Notes: generated from the letters alone by a model not told the origin. 64,000 bases of DNA from Micropterix aruncella (GCA_944548615.1 OX155955.1:7048068-7112067); one strand, 5' to 3'. Shown: positions 22,299-33,023, counted from the first letter of the stretch. Numbers and translations are program-made.

Positions 22299-22990
22299 AC
22301 ACTGTCATCAACATGACCCGTTAAGCTGAAAACAAGCAACGAGCTACATCCATGCAAACAAATTATTATGTAAACTAAGTATCGATATTCAGAGCATGTT
22401 CTATCTATGGTGAGGCAATACATGTATGTTGACATATTTCCAAAATATAGACAGTGAAATAAGGCCGGATGCCGCTCCCTCAAAGGCGTACATGTTTCGC
22501 ATTTCTGAATGAAAATTGAAAGGAAAAATTCATGTCTCGTATGGAGCATGCCATTGTACGTCCTCCGTTCCCTTTGGTTCGATGCGTATTACGCATTTTT
22601 TGCGGTTTCACCTTTTCATGTTAAACATTCGATAAATCCTTCTGAAGGGGGGATTCAATGGCATCGCGAGAATATGGAAAAATATAAGATACAGGTGGTA
22701 TATTTTTTTAATGTGCTCATATCATTCAAAACTAAAGAACTCGCTGCATTAAAACAAATATTGGCACTTAGTCGGCAGCAACAGTAAACATATATGCCAA
22801 TGCTTATATCAGCTGTGTTATTTTTTTTAATGTGAATAAAAAAATATTTTTTTTTTTTTTTAAATAATAGTAATTGACATATTCTTTGTAAATGCGTTGA
22901 AGTTAATTAAATAAAAACATGAAATAAATATTTTTTCATTATGCTCTTGTTGTTGACAAACTTAATCTTGCACCAATTTATATTAATATG
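22299..22990. other. Unassigned stretch between hAT and Tc1 elements
   Basis: Frames of 147 (minus) and 92 (plus) codons occur here but show no family signature that I recognise, and the minus frame overlaps the hAT 3' region. The end is very T-rich. I do not call a gene. Confidence 0.4.
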
Positions 22991-23716
22991 TACTACAGTG
23001 GTGAAATTATTTATTGCAACACCAGACTGTCATCACCATTTGCGACTTTAGAACAACAGTGTGGGAAAGCTATCGCATACACAGAAATGATTTTTTTAAT
23101 ATGCCAAAACATTTTTTGGTGTATTGCATACAGCATACACATAAAATTAAATATCAACGACAGTTTTAGTGAAATGGTTTGACACGCTTGTTTTGACTTG
23201 AATTAAAAATAATTAGCCCATGGTGAAAAAGTGCCCTGAAAATGGGAAATACTCGAGAATTATCTTTAAATTAGTGTGAAAGTCATCAGATGGCTTTAGT
23301 ACAACAGAGATTAGTCTCAGATTGAGTTTAACCACTCGAAAATAACAACGTTGCTGTGCAAGGATAAGGAAGGACGAGGACGGCGAAGGCTCCGATGGAC
23401 GAACAAAGGGTCGTGGTCGAAAACAAGAATCTACTGCAGCTGAAGATTGCATGCAGAAGCGGAAAGGGCTTCAGGATCGTAGACTAACAACCGTAGAGCT
23501 GAAACGAGCCTGGAAAGGGGCATGTGGGGTGACAGTAAGCAGCAGATCCAAGCGAACGCAACTAGTGGAAGCAGCACTTGGTGCTTGACGTCCCAGAAAA
23601 AAAAATCCTGTTGACCGCCAGAATCTTAAGTGGGCGAAAAAACACGCGTATTGGACCTAACAAATGTAGGATCGCGTAGTATTTTCGGACGAGTCAAAAT
23701 TCAATATGTCAAAAGT

Positions 23717-23949
23717 CTGGGAGTTAATGGGTCCTTGCTGAGTTGGTCACGAAGATCCATTCTGTTCAGGGTTGGTCACACTCACGGGTCAACACCTATC
23801 CGACGGCCTCCACGCATGAAGTGCGAGCCTGGGTAGGACTCTGGCCTTATGGTCAGTTTCCCCTGGGAATCAACCTTCTGGCGCTCCTGGACGGTCTGCG
23901 CACCGTGCGGCGTAAGCCAATCGACTGTGCACTCTGACTAACATCTTGA
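23717..23949 (+). repeat. Rep-A, outer nested copy, proximal part
   Basis: Proximal third of a Rep-A copy inserted in the Tc1 transposase. The insertion is bounded by TATGTCAAAAGT at 23705-23716 and again at 25030-25041. It starts CTGGGAGTTAATGGGTCC and runs to GTGCACTCTGACTAACA, where an inverted second copy interrupts it. Confidence 0.8.
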
Positions 23950-24614
23950 GGTATCGACTACAACGGGCGAGCCCGTCACCACAGGAAGTTTTAACGATTC
24001 GTCGTTCTATCGACCAGCAGTGAGCGTAGAAGACTTTGGACAATAACAATCCGACGTCTAGCTACGCCACAACCCGTAAGAGTCCAAGGCCTTACCGCGA
24101 GTTAGCCAGGAATAAACCCGGCGGGCTCGAGATACTCGCGCCCTTACTTCGAATTGTGACCAGATTTCTCCGGTCTCTCGATTGGTTCCGAGTTCGAGTT
24201 TGCTTGCGCGGTCCTCTCCCTTACGAAGCGGTGAAACGGAGTACACCGAATCTATCGCGGACCAAGGCGTCCTTTGCCCGGCTCTGAACCGGGATCGGAT
24301 GGCCAATGGTCATTTCAAGAGCAGTCGCCGTAAGGTACGCAACCACCCCCGCTCTATAGGAAACAATACAGTTTCCAGACTCCCCCGGCTATTAGTCGGA
24401 GTGCACAATCGATTGGCTTGCGCCGCACGGTGCGCAGACCGTCCAGGAGCGCCAGAGGTTTGATTCCCGGGGGAAACTGGTTTCGCCCCCCAGAGTCCTA
24501 CCCAGGTTCGCGCCCCGTGCGTGGAGGCCGTCGGATGGGTGTTGACCCGTGAGTGTGACCGACCCTGAACACATGGGTCATCGTGGCCAACTCATCATGG
24601 GCCCGTTAGCTCCC
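23950..24614 (-). repeat. Rep-A, inner inverted copy
   Basis: A full-length Rep-A copy (about 665 bp) in opposite orientation, inserted inside another Rep-A copy between its proximal and distal parts. On the minus strand it runs from GGGAGCTAACGGGCCC to CGCCCGTTGTAGTCGATAC. It gives the best estimate of the family's complete length and ends. The plus-strand 93-codon and minus-strand 82-codon frames across it are not conserved in other copies. Confidence 0.8.
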
Positions 24615-25029
24615 AAAACAGTCGGGGGAGTCTGGAAGCTGTACTGTTTCCTATAGAGCGGGGGTGGTTGCGGACCCTACGGCGACTGCGCTTAAAATGA
24701 CCATCGGCCATCCGATCCTGGGTGAACAGCCGGGCAAAGGACGCTGTGTAAGGGAGAGGACCGCGCAAGCGACCTCGAACTCTTAACCAATCGAGAGACC
24801 GGAGTAATCTGGTCACAATTGGAAGTAAGGGCGTGAGTGTCGGTCTGCCAGGTAACATTCCTGGCTATCTCGCGGTTAAGGCGTTGGCCTCTTACAGGCT
24901 TGTGGCGTAGCTAGACGGTGGACTGTTTCGTCCCCAAATCTTCTACGTTCACTTCCAGGGAGATAGAACGCCTAATCGTTAAAACTTCCTGAGGTGACGG
25001 GCTCGCCCGCTGTAGTCGACAACCCAAGT
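24615..25029 (+). repeat. Rep-A, outer nested copy, distal part
   Basis: Distal part of the interrupted Rep-A copy: AGTCGGGGGAGTCTGG, CTATAGAGCGGGGGTGGTTG, GACCGCGCAAGCGACCTCGA, GGTTAAGGCGTTGGCCTCTT and the end CTGTAGTCGACAACCCAAGT, immediately followed by the second TATGTCAAAAGT. No A-tail precedes the duplication. Confidence 0.8.
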
Positions 25030-26017
25030 TATGTCAAAAGTTTACGTTCGCCGGCGAAAAGGCGATGAGTATAAAGCTGGATGTTTGATGAATTATGGAA
25101 AATTTATGAGTATTAATGGTCTATACTTCATTCAAGGTCACGTCAATGCTAACAAGCACCTAACTGTCTTGGAAGGCAATCTGCTGCCGACAATTGAGCG
25201 GCAATATTAGACTGTTGAGAATTGCGTCTTTCAATATGACTTTGCACGATGCCACAAAGTCCAGAAGGCGAGTATTTTTTAATATTTTTTGGTTCAAGCC
25301 ATCTCTAATTTCTCTTTTTTGATACCAGCTCCAAAAATTCATGAGGCAGAAGAAGATTACGAAGTTTGAGTGACCTTGAAACGGCCCAGACCTTAACCCA
25401 ATAGAGATTTGTTGGAAAGTTATAGGTATTGAAATTGCAAAACAAAGACCCCACTGCAAGGAAGAATTACGGGAATGTATGTATCATCAGAGTGTATTGC
25501 CACGAAACGACAAGAGAATATTTAACAAATCTCATATACTCTTTGCCGAGAAAATGCCAAGCGGTAATCTTCAAACAATGAGGTCCTAAGAAATATTGAA
25601 GTTGTATAATAAACATTTAAAATATAAAATTTAAAACGAAATTACGTTGTTTTTTAATTTCAATAGTTAACAGAGAGTTTTAAATACAAAAAAAATGCAA
25701 ATTTTGTTTTATTTTTTTAAATATAATCAAAAAATGACTAATTTGACTAAAACCAATCTCACGAGCCAATACGAGAATAGCACAGCACTGAAAAGGTACT
25801 GAATCAAATCATATTTGTAATCTAATTTTCCAACAATATCCTATTAAACTTGAAAATGTCAAAAATAATCTGGTGTTGCAATTAATAATTCTACCACTGT
25901 AGTATACCTATATTATCTGCTCCGCTTTTTGCCATATTAAGTTTCCAGAAAAACCTATTGCGGTTATTATATTAATTTCGAATATCTCGAAAGACATAAA
26001 TTCAAGATCGTCCCATC

Positions 26018-26600
26018 AAGTGAGCGTAGAAGACTTAGAGACAAGAGCAATCTACTGTCTAGCTAGGCCAACATACCCGACATAGGCCAACAAGAGGCAC
26101 CTCGCCCCCTGTCTACCAGTTTTGGTAGGATATCTCCGTCTGGAAATAACCATCAGGATACCTCCAACCTCCTGAATGGTCACGGGTCCGAAGTCAATTG
26201 CGCGACCTCTACGGCTCTACCTGCCGTATATTCAGCGGTGATTCGGTTTGAATTTATCGCGGACCAATGGCTTCTTTTGCCCAACTCTCAATTCATCATC
26301 AGGTAGCCATTTAGTCATTTCAAGAGTGGTTGATGACATCCACCGCTTAGGTAACAGTATATTTCCATAGTCTCCAGAGTCTTTCAGCAATTACTCAGAG
26401 TGCACAACAGCGTTCCCGTGCGGTAGCGCCGGGAGGCAATCCCCAGAAGAAACCGATCCCCCAGCCGTGAGGCCTGAGATGCGAGAGTCTTACACGAGGT
26501 AGCCTTCCACACGAAGAGGCTTCTAAATAGAAGTTGAATCTTGAGTTGGACCGATCCGAGAACGCAATAGATCTTATGGCCACTGTTCGCTACCCGATAC
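26018..26600 (-). repeat. Rep-A dispersed repeat, copy 5
   Basis: A minus-strand diverged copy that lacks the extreme distal end. It begins at GTGAGCGTAGAAGACTTAGA and includes GCGGACCAATGGCTTCTTTT and the GGTAGCGCCGGGAGGC region. The limits are approximate because similarity fades at both sides. Confidence 0.6.
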
Positions 26601-26854
26601 AAAGCAGTGCGAGATGAATCAGGGTCGCATACTTTACCACGATACAGGAGCAAGCCATGGGTACCGTCTCTCTAAATGTCAAGTAAATAGGTGTCTAAAT
26701 GTCCAAAGGTCCAAATGTCAATAAATTAACATATACATACCTATATCGTGTTTAATGTCAAATGAAAGGTCTGAATGATTACATTCCGAAAATATACATC
26801 TTTCTATGGATAATCTATGTGTGGATAAAGCCATAAACCTCAAATTATTATTAT
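26601..26854. other. Short unassigned stretch
   Basis: Contains a small AAATGTC tandem around 26676-26720; nothing else is recognised. Confidence 0.4.
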
Positions 26855-27165
26855 TTATTATTTATTCCGTAGCCGGCGATTGGGGAGGGGGTCGCCCTCG
26901 CAGCCAATACGCTGCTGTCGGGGCCGCTGGATCTCGTACTCCATTCACGATTCGCTTCCATTCTTGACGATTTTTTGCCACGTCTCGAGCATCCCTAGCC
27001 GATAATCGTTGATTTTTAAGGTCGTCTTTGATGTTATTTAGCCAGGTTTTTTTCGGTGCCGATTGCTGAATTTTCCATTCTGTCGGACGGTCTCGCCAAA
27101 GAAGTTTTCGTGGCAAGCGATTATCGTTCATTCGGCAAACCTCAAATATTTTATAAAAAACGTAT
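26855..27165 (-). mobile_element. LINE ORF2 tail, minus strand
   Basis: The minus frame contains MNDNRLPRKLLWRDRP, KKTWLNNIKDDL and ARDVAKNRQEWKRIVNG, the familiar C-terminal block of many insect LINE endonuclease-reverse transcriptases. It ends with PPPQSPATE and then a TAA/AAT-type microsatellite at the 3' end (26850-26872 on the plus strand). It is 5' truncated, with no intact upstream RT. Confidence 0.7.
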
Positions 27166-27849
27166 GAAAAATAACTATAAATACAATAGTTCACTTTCTG
27201 TAACGGCAGTCGTGTTTTTATCCTATTTAATAAATTTACTTGTTTCTCACATCGGTTTGAAATAAGCTGCCATAATAACTATTGCTGTACTATGTAATAA
27301 TTTTCTAATGACACGTGTCTTGTAGACCATGTAGACAATTTTGCCCATATAGATCATGTAGACCATTGTGTCTCGTCCTCCTTCAGTACGAAATATTAAA
27401 TAGACCAAAAAATTATCTCGACGCAAATATCGCTCTTTTCGGCAAATTATTCACATGGACGAGTAAATAAGAGCTTTTTCGTCTCCCTTGAGTATTTCTC
27501 GAAGAAATGGGGGGGGGGGGAGCAAAAGTTTTCAGCCTAGGGTATAATTTTAACTGGCCGTTCGCACCATTAACAGCAAACTTCAAGAGTGGCTAGGACT
27601 ATTACGCTGTTATTACCGCCAGCTCTTAATGGGCTTTTGACGTCCAGCGCTGGCAGTTTTGCAGAATGTGGATAATAATGTTTGGAATTTCTTTGGCCGC
27701 CTCGAGCTGAGGCAGTTTATTCATTGTTACAGCAGGCGAGTAAACAATGCAGATTTATCCAAAGATTCTCCGATTTCGGTCCTACTTACGAAGTACTTTT
27801 AAAAAAACCTTTTGGAAATTATAACTATAAAATATCCATAATATATTTT
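27166..27849. other. Unassigned stretch
   Basis: Starts with the 32-bp TATAAATA-containing motif shared with 20512-20543. Repeated TGTAGACCAT and CATGTAGAC phrases occur near 27325-27365 and a G-run at 27507-27519. No gene is recognised. Confidence 0.4.
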
Positions 27850-28004
27850 TTTTATTTTCCCGGCCCACCAACCCACCAGGAGGGAAAGTACGGTGAAAGA
27901 TTTATTTTGGACCCCCCGTGAGACGATTTAGACCGTTTCCAGATTGAAGTCTGTCTGCGTGTCTGTCTGTCTGTCTGTCTGTGAGTATGTATTCCGCTAC
28001 GATA
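27850..28004 (+). repeat. Rep-B repeat fragment split by a LINE
   Basis: Rep-B blocks: CCGGCCCACCAACCCACCAG, GGGAAAGTACGGTGAAAG, the CCCCCCGTGAGACGATTTAG block, a TCTG microsatellite and the start of the CCGCTACGATA block, where the LINE at 28005 interrupts it. Confidence 0.65.
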
Positions 28005-28939
28005 CCAATAAATTCGGTTTGACAATCAGCACATCTAAGAGCCAGGTAATGGCTCGGCCTCCGCGAGGAAGTCCACCTGAATAACCTAACATTCTCCTGG
28101 GTAACGGTGTCTTAGAGGTAGTATCTCACTTTCGCTACCTTGGCAGTGAGATTATTAATGATAACCGTCTGGACACTGAAATCCCAGTACGCATAGCCAG
28201 AGCTGCCTCCGCCTTCGGCAAACTAAACCAACGTGTCTGGAAATCGCATGATCTGAAACTGAAAACAAAGCTGGCCGTCTACAAAGCGATTTTCCTACCC
28301 ATATTGTTATATGCCTCCCAAGCGTGATGCCTCTACATGAAAGAGATTAAGAAATTAGACGTCTTCCGTTGAGGTTCCTCCGAAACATCCTGAGGATAAC
28401 ATGGTAAAACCGTGTGTCAAACACAAAAGTGTTACTACGGACGAAAATGCAGGGCATGAAATCTATGCTCATGAAAGCTCAGCTGAGGTGGTGTGGACAT
28501 GTAGTGCGTATGAAAGACGACCGCCTCCCGAAAGCCGTGTTTTATGCACAACTCTCAAAAGACGCACGCTAAGCCGGCGGACAGCACCTACACTATAAAT
28601 ATGTCTTTAAAAAGCACCTAACCGCCATTGGTATTTCACCTGAGAGCTGGAAGAGGGCTGCTCACCAACGCAGCGAGTGGTAATCCACGGTGACCACAAA
28701 AAATAAAGAGTTTGGGGAAGCCAGGCTTGAAAACCTCGACTCGAACCGCCAACAGCGCAAAACTCGTCCGAAGCCCACTTACACACACACTTACAACAAC
28801 TGCGGTGAACTCTACTGTAGGCGTTGTAATCGGACCTTTAAAAACAAACTGGGATTCACGAGTCACTCCCGCGCGCATCTTCAAAGAAGTCCTGTCAACC
28901 AAGAGGTCGCCGTCGTCGGATCACGATGAGGAGGACATC
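28005..28939 (+). mobile_element. 5'-truncated LINE with C-terminal zinc finger
   Basis: Read across frames, it encodes the last part of a LINE RT protein: ISTSKSQVMARPPRG, HFRYLGSEIINDNRLDTEIP, RVWKSHDLKLKTKLAVYKAI, FLPILLYASQA, then a C2H2-type finger CRRCNRTFKNKLGFTSHSRAH. It is flanked by an 18-bp duplication, ATGTATTCCGCTACGATA (27987-28004) and the same with one change (28940-28957). The 3' end is not poly(A) but GATGAGGAGGACATC, as in LINEs that end in short repeats. Stops and frameshifts show that it is dead. Confidence 0.8.
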
Positions 28940-29124
28940 ATGTATTCCGCCACGATAGCATGGCGTAACTATAGGGTGGCAGGACTGGCAAAATGCCACG
29001 GGCCCCCGACCCGACGGAAGTTCCCGGTTTTTTTATTGAAATTACAACGTGACGATTTTTCCTGAGACGACCCCAATAATATTTTTTCATAAACACAAAC
29101 ATAGATATGATCAAAGTCAGCAAA

Positions 29125-29882
29125 ATTGCAATACTCGGACTTCACGGAAACAAAATTTCCTTATTCCTCGAGTGCAAACAACATTTGCACAACGACAAGC
29201 TTTTTTCATTGGTCCCAAATAATATAATGACATAGAGGAAAAATGGAAACACATAAAGAACAATCAAGAGTTTAAAGACAAAATTAATAAATGGTTATTT
29301 GAATTAGGGAGGTCTAAATCTGAAAACTTGGTTTGTAAAGCGTATGTATGATGGTTAATTTAAAAATAATATTGTATATTTCTATAAATTATTATGCATA
29401 TATTAATAGTATCATATTTTTATTTATATTATTTCATATATTTTTATGCACTGCTTTTAAAAGTGTATTTATATATTTTATTGAATTATAAATATGTTTC
29501 TACCATATAGCATTTATTATTTATTAAAATCGTATTTACGTATTTGCCATATTGTATTACCTACATTGTATTATTCTTACAAATTTAGTATTTTAATTTG
29601 TATTATAGTGTTATTTATTTATTATTATATATATTCAATCTTAATTAAGTACATTCATTAAATATAAAAATAAAAAGTTTTTTTACGTTAATTGGGCTAA
29701 TTGTTACGTAAGTTGTTTTACTTATTTCAAGTATTTACTCTGACCCGCCTAGATACGGGACATTTAAGTCCTAGTTAGGTGGGCACTGAGCATGAGCTGC
29801 ATTTCGGTGTACAATTTTTCCGAGTTACTTATAACATTGATAACAATGGGGCTAAATGTACAAACAAATAAATGAATAAAGT
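29125..29882 (+). mobile_element. LINE 3' end: ORF2 tail plus AT-rich 3' UTR
   Basis: The plus strand encodes FLIPRVQTTFAQRQAFFIGP, then a YND, a FKDKINKWLFELGR block and SENLVCKAYV, the pattern of a Jockey/CR1-type ORF2 terminus. A stop interrupts it near 29222. About 500 bases of AT-rich 3' UTR follow, including CCTAGTTAGGTGGGCA, and the end is AAATAAATGAATAAAG. The 3' UTR shares a block with the LINE end at 18385-19310. Confidence 0.65.
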
Positions 29883-29989
29883 ATTTTTTTTAAAAATGTA
29901 TTTGCCACGAGCCTCAGATGGTATAGTTACGCCACTGCACCATAGTATGCTTATAAATTTATTATGCAGGCACCATTTGGAAAGGATTG

Positions 29990-30400
29990 ATAATTGTGGT
30001 TGCAATCTGTCCACAGGGGGCCCACTAGTCATATGTTAATCTCGAAATATTGGAATTAGAGACTTGAAGTTTGGTACACAGATGCCTTGTCGGGCCGAAA
30101 TCACATTGTGATTTTTTGTTGGAATATCTCATATTCAAGCTACACTAATTATTATATCTAATTATATCAAAATTCAGGCCTACATTTTAATCAAATATTA
30201 ACGCCGAGCCGCCCGAGGCTAGCCGAGAAACGAACCGCGCCACTCGAGGCCGTAGTGTAACGGAAGCCAAATGAATTCGTTCGCTGGCGGAGAGAAAGCG
30301 CTGATCGATTTTATTTATGAAATTAATATTCAGATTAAATCAGTCCTTGGCATTTTGCCGGGAAAATCTTGGGGTGACACAACTGATTTTTTTAATTGCT
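29990..30400 (+). repeat. Rep-B repeat, 3' two thirds
   Basis: Blocks in order: GGGGGCCCACTAGTCATA, TCTCGAAATATTGGAATTAG, ATGCCTTGTCGGGCCGAAAT, ATCTCATATTCAAGC, AACGCCGAGCCGCCCGAGGC, GAGAGAAAGCGCTGATCGAT and the end GGAAAATCTTGGGGTGACAC. The first third with the TG microsatellite is missing. Confidence 0.7.
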
Positions 30401-30722
30401 TGCAAGCAGTCTTTTTTCAGGTATAATTGCCTTCATGCAATATATTTGCATAAAATTATGAACCTTTGTAATATCTTTCTGATTTTGAAATGTTACACAA
30501 GTATGTAAACTGGTAAAGGGAAATGACTATTAGAAAAATATCGAAAAGAGTTTTATTTTGCATGACATCCTACTTAAATGAAAAGTAATTGAAATATAAA
30601 TTACAACTTTCTTTGATTTGGATTTAGGTCACTTAGAAAAAATACCGAACCTTTGTTACCGAAAAAAACAGAATATTCCAAAGTTTATCATACCAAATGA
30701 TTGCTCGATAATAAGGGCTTAA

Positions 30723-31248
30723 ATCATTGATTATATAGGGTATTAGATTACTCAGTGCCATCGTACGTTTTAGCAACTCTTCTGCGCCAGCGACCTGCAG
30801 GTGGTGCTGATAGCATTATTCGGCGAAGCTAATAAAAATTTATTTGGGCATTTATAATAACGTTGATAATGTATGATTTTTTTATAAACGACTGATTGAT
30901 TGTAAAAAAAACATTAACAATAATACCATAAAATTACTAGTGCTGTCTATCGCATTTTATACAGGCTGATTTTACACAGAAATAATATGAAGAGATTGGA
31001 TGTCCATCTATTAGTCTATTTACAACTATTGGACAAATCTAAATATTTAAATATTAGGACCTATGATTTCAAAATTCGTTTAGTATTACAATGTTTTTTA
31101 GATCTACAGAAGATAATAGAAAATAAATCAATATTTGCACTATGAGTGCATTATGAGTGCCATATACACGCTGCGTTTCATAGTAAAATCCTAGCTGCCA
31201 AAACGTAGTACGGCATTCAGCAATCTATTAACCTATCTAATCAATGAT
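30723..31248. mobile_element. Terminal-inverted-repeat element (Rep-C), copy 1
   Basis: About 526 bp with roughly 50-bp imperfect terminal inverted repeats: ATCATTGATTATATAGGGTA on the left and the complement of ATCATTGATTAGATAGGTTA on the right, both continuing into AGATT..GCC and ACGTTTT blocks. The interior is AT-rich and non-coding. A longer relative sits at 59860-60487 and an end fragment at 34330-34415. Confidence 0.7.
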
Positions 31249-31394
31249 AACAGTAAACGATTCATTTGCCAAAGTCATGCGGAAATTCTGTAAAACACGG
31301 TGTTACGGTAGATAATTTAGCAACAACTAAGACGTTAGTAGGTATCATAGCAACGCAGGTAAGAAATAAAATTTATATTTTTTAATTATTTCAG

Positions 31395-31509
31395 ATTGTT
31401 TGTGGCATATCTGCTCTGGTTATGGGGAGCGTGGCCTTAATAGAAGAAAGAAAGGAGGTTAACCTTGGACTTGGAGTACCCGCTGGTAGTGCTACTGTTT
31501 TAGCAGCAG
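31395..31509 (+). CDS. Candidate exon of an unrecognised membrane protein
   Basis: The acceptor TTTAATTATTTCAG and the donor GCAG|GTAAGC bound 115 bases with one open frame: 38 codons from phase 0 plus one base. The peptide begins IVCGISALVMGSVALI, a likely membrane segment, then a charged turn (EERKEVN) and a second apolar, glycine-rich run (LGLGVPAGSATVLAA). It ends in phase 1, exactly what the exon at 35158 requires; joining the two gives a continuous frame across the junction (an alanine codon). I do not recognise the family. The composition contrasts with the surrounding AT-rich repeats. Confidence 0.55.
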
Positions 31510-31908
31510 GTAAGCTAATGTGGTCCAAATATGATGTTGTAAATGAAATTATATTTTATTTTATTGTTCAAAAGGAAACGTACAAAGGTAAATTTCAGTT
31601 CCATAAGTTCAAAAGACAGTTTCAGACATTTTCATTTTCATAAGTTCGAAAGTGTTTCTAACGTATTCACCATTGTTCAAACAGCTAGCCCCTAAAATAT
31701 TACGTTGTTTTATGACAATAATGCTTTGAAGTCATATTTTTGATCACGGATGTCCCAGAAACCTAAAATGGCAGTCTATGAGTATTGCGTGTAAACGGTT
31801 GGCGTAAATCTAGAGTTAAAATATTCTGAAGAATTATTGAGTAATTAAAATTAACCTTACCATGGGCTAATTAAAATAAATCGGCCGTGTGAATTAATTA
31901 AAATAAAT
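31510..31908. other. Intron-like stretch, nothing recognised
   Basis: Between two candidate exons. Near its end, AATTAAAATAAATCGGCCG occurs twice in tandem (about 31869-31915). Confidence 0.4.
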
Positions 31909-32729
31909 CGGCCGCAAATCGCGGTTTTAGATATTTTTTGTAGGAAAGAGTTGATTGTTTTTCTGGAAAGGCCAAGATCTTTTATTTTTTATTAATTTTA
32001 TTTTATTATTTTTAAGGAAACATACAGCTGTTACAATAAATTTGTTACAGAATTATTAGGTTAAAAAATAAAGCTAATTACATGTTTCCACTTAAACATT
32101 CATAATTTAAACACAACAATATAATTTTTTTGAAGAATTAACTAACACTCATAGGGACAGGTGGGAACTGGGAAGAAAGGAGTCATAATAAGTAAATAAA
32201 ATTTTATGTAAATACACGTTCCATAATATAGACATACATATTATTTAAAGATATTCTTGAATAAATATTATTTATAACATATTATATATTGCGATTACAA
32301 TGATAAATCAATACCATCATTAATAATTGCTTTTTTAAGAGCGAATGATGACGTATTGAATACGTCAATATCGCCGAGCTGCGTATTACAAATTTTACAT
32401 ACCCTATACATGAAACAGTTTTGTGCATAATTAGTACTAACCTGCGGAAGGTGGAATAACTTCGTTTGGCGAGTGAGTCGCGATGGTAAACGGAAAGATA
32501 TCATTCCAAGAAGATCAGAACAATCAATATTTCTTAAAGAGGTGATATATCTTTAAAGAGGAGGTATATCTTTAAAGAGGTGAAATAGAGATTTAGCTGG
32601 CAGGCCACGAGCGCCAACTTCGAACGCGTGAAGGTGAACAGTGAAGCCGTTCCGGGTTACGGCATTTGCAAGATCATGGTATTTATTTAATTTGAACTCG
32701 TGGTCTTTGGGGATATCTGATTCCCATTA
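31909..32729 (-). pseudogene. RLE-element fragment, split by a LINE
   Basis: Two pieces, 31909-31982 and about 32568-32729, match the endonuclease region of the RLE element at 14.9-15.1 kb (for example GAAAGGCCAAGATCTTT and GCTGGCAGGCCACGAGCGCC) with a few substitutions. They are separated by a LINE 3' end. Unlike the copy at 56 kb, both the 5' and 3' ends of the element are missing, so this is an older fragment. Confidence 0.8.
31983..32567 (-). mobile_element. LINE 3' end inserted in the RLE fragment
   Basis: On the minus strand a 69-codon frame (32295-32504) reads FRLPSRLTRQTKLFHLPQVS, then VCKICNTQLGDIDVFNT, the C-terminal pattern of CR1/Jockey-type ORF2. It is followed by a 3' UTR and an A-rich tail (AATAAAATAAAATTAATAAA, on the minus strand) that abuts the RLE fragment at 31982. 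ATCTTT flanks both sides and may be the target duplication; local tandem copies of ATCTTTAAAGAGG at 32540-32580 blur the exact edge. Confidence 0.65.
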
Positions 32730-32812
32730 ACTTTGTCATACTATTAACATACTAATAACAATGAAATTCATCGTCTTGCAAGTATTAACTACAGGAAGTT
32801 TTCATGATTTAG

Positions 32813-33023
32813 TTAAATACAAAATATACTCATAAAGTGTTTTATTACCGCGACGCGTTCGTGTAGGTCATCTAAATATGTCAGGAGTTTACCTGCTTTA
32901 TATTTCGCAAAACATCTTTTGTATACACTAAAAATGACTTCTCTAGCTCCGCTTGGAATAGTGTTGTCAACTATAACGCAAAAGAACGTAAATAACAAAA
33001 TTAATGCGATTCCATAGATAAAC
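32813..33023 (-). pseudogene. Possible transposase-like N-terminal fragment
   Basis: The minus strand has an open frame from the edge of the solo LTR (about 33023) through FIYGIALILLFTFFCVIV and TIPSGAREVIFSVYKRCF to a stop at 32813. The SGAREVIFSVY phrase resembles the first helix of DNA-binding domains of some insect DDE transposase-derived proteins, recalled from memory and not checked. A GTAATA donor-like site occurs at the end of HERVA, so a secreted-protein first exon is an alternative. Low confidence. Confidence 0.2.

Larger units (their letters stand above)
23210..25590 (+). pseudogene. Tc1-like transposase, split and decayed
   Basis: Read across frames, the first part holds a GRGRKQESTAAED linker and the block NLKWAKKHAYWT, then FSDESKFNMSKV with the first catalytic aspartate, where coding is interrupted by the insertion. 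After it come YVRRRKGDEYKAG, a LYFIQGHVNANKHL block, QYDFARCHK with the second aspartate and GPDLNPIEICW with the catalytic glutamate; the D-to-E spacing fits DD34E. The N-terminal helix-turn-helix region is poorly preserved. Stops (for example near 23660 and 25210) and frame changes make it non-functional. Confidence 0.85.
22993..25902 (+). mobile_element. Tc1-like DNA transposon carrying a nested insertion
   Basis: The ends are inverted repeats: CTACAGTGGTGAAATTATTT on the left, and the complement of CTACAGTGGTAGAATTATTA on the right, both continuing into TTGCAACACCAGA. TA stands directly outside on each side (22991-22992 and 25903-25904), the target duplication of the Tc1/mariner superfamily. 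Without the nested 1313-bp insertion (23717-25029 plus one copy of its 12-bp duplication) the element would be about 1.6 kb, a normal Tc1 size. The transposase has several stops, so the copy is dead. Confidence 0.9.

Noticed and set aside
22106..22787. 147-codon minus and 92-codon plus frames
   Set aside because: No recognisable domain, and the minus frame overlaps the end of the hAT element; insufficient support for a gene.
24036..24858. Arginine-rich frames in Rep-A (83-93 codons, both strands)
   Set aside because: Similar peptides appear only because the repeat is duplicated in inverted form here; other Rep-A copies interrupt them with stops, so coding is unlikely.
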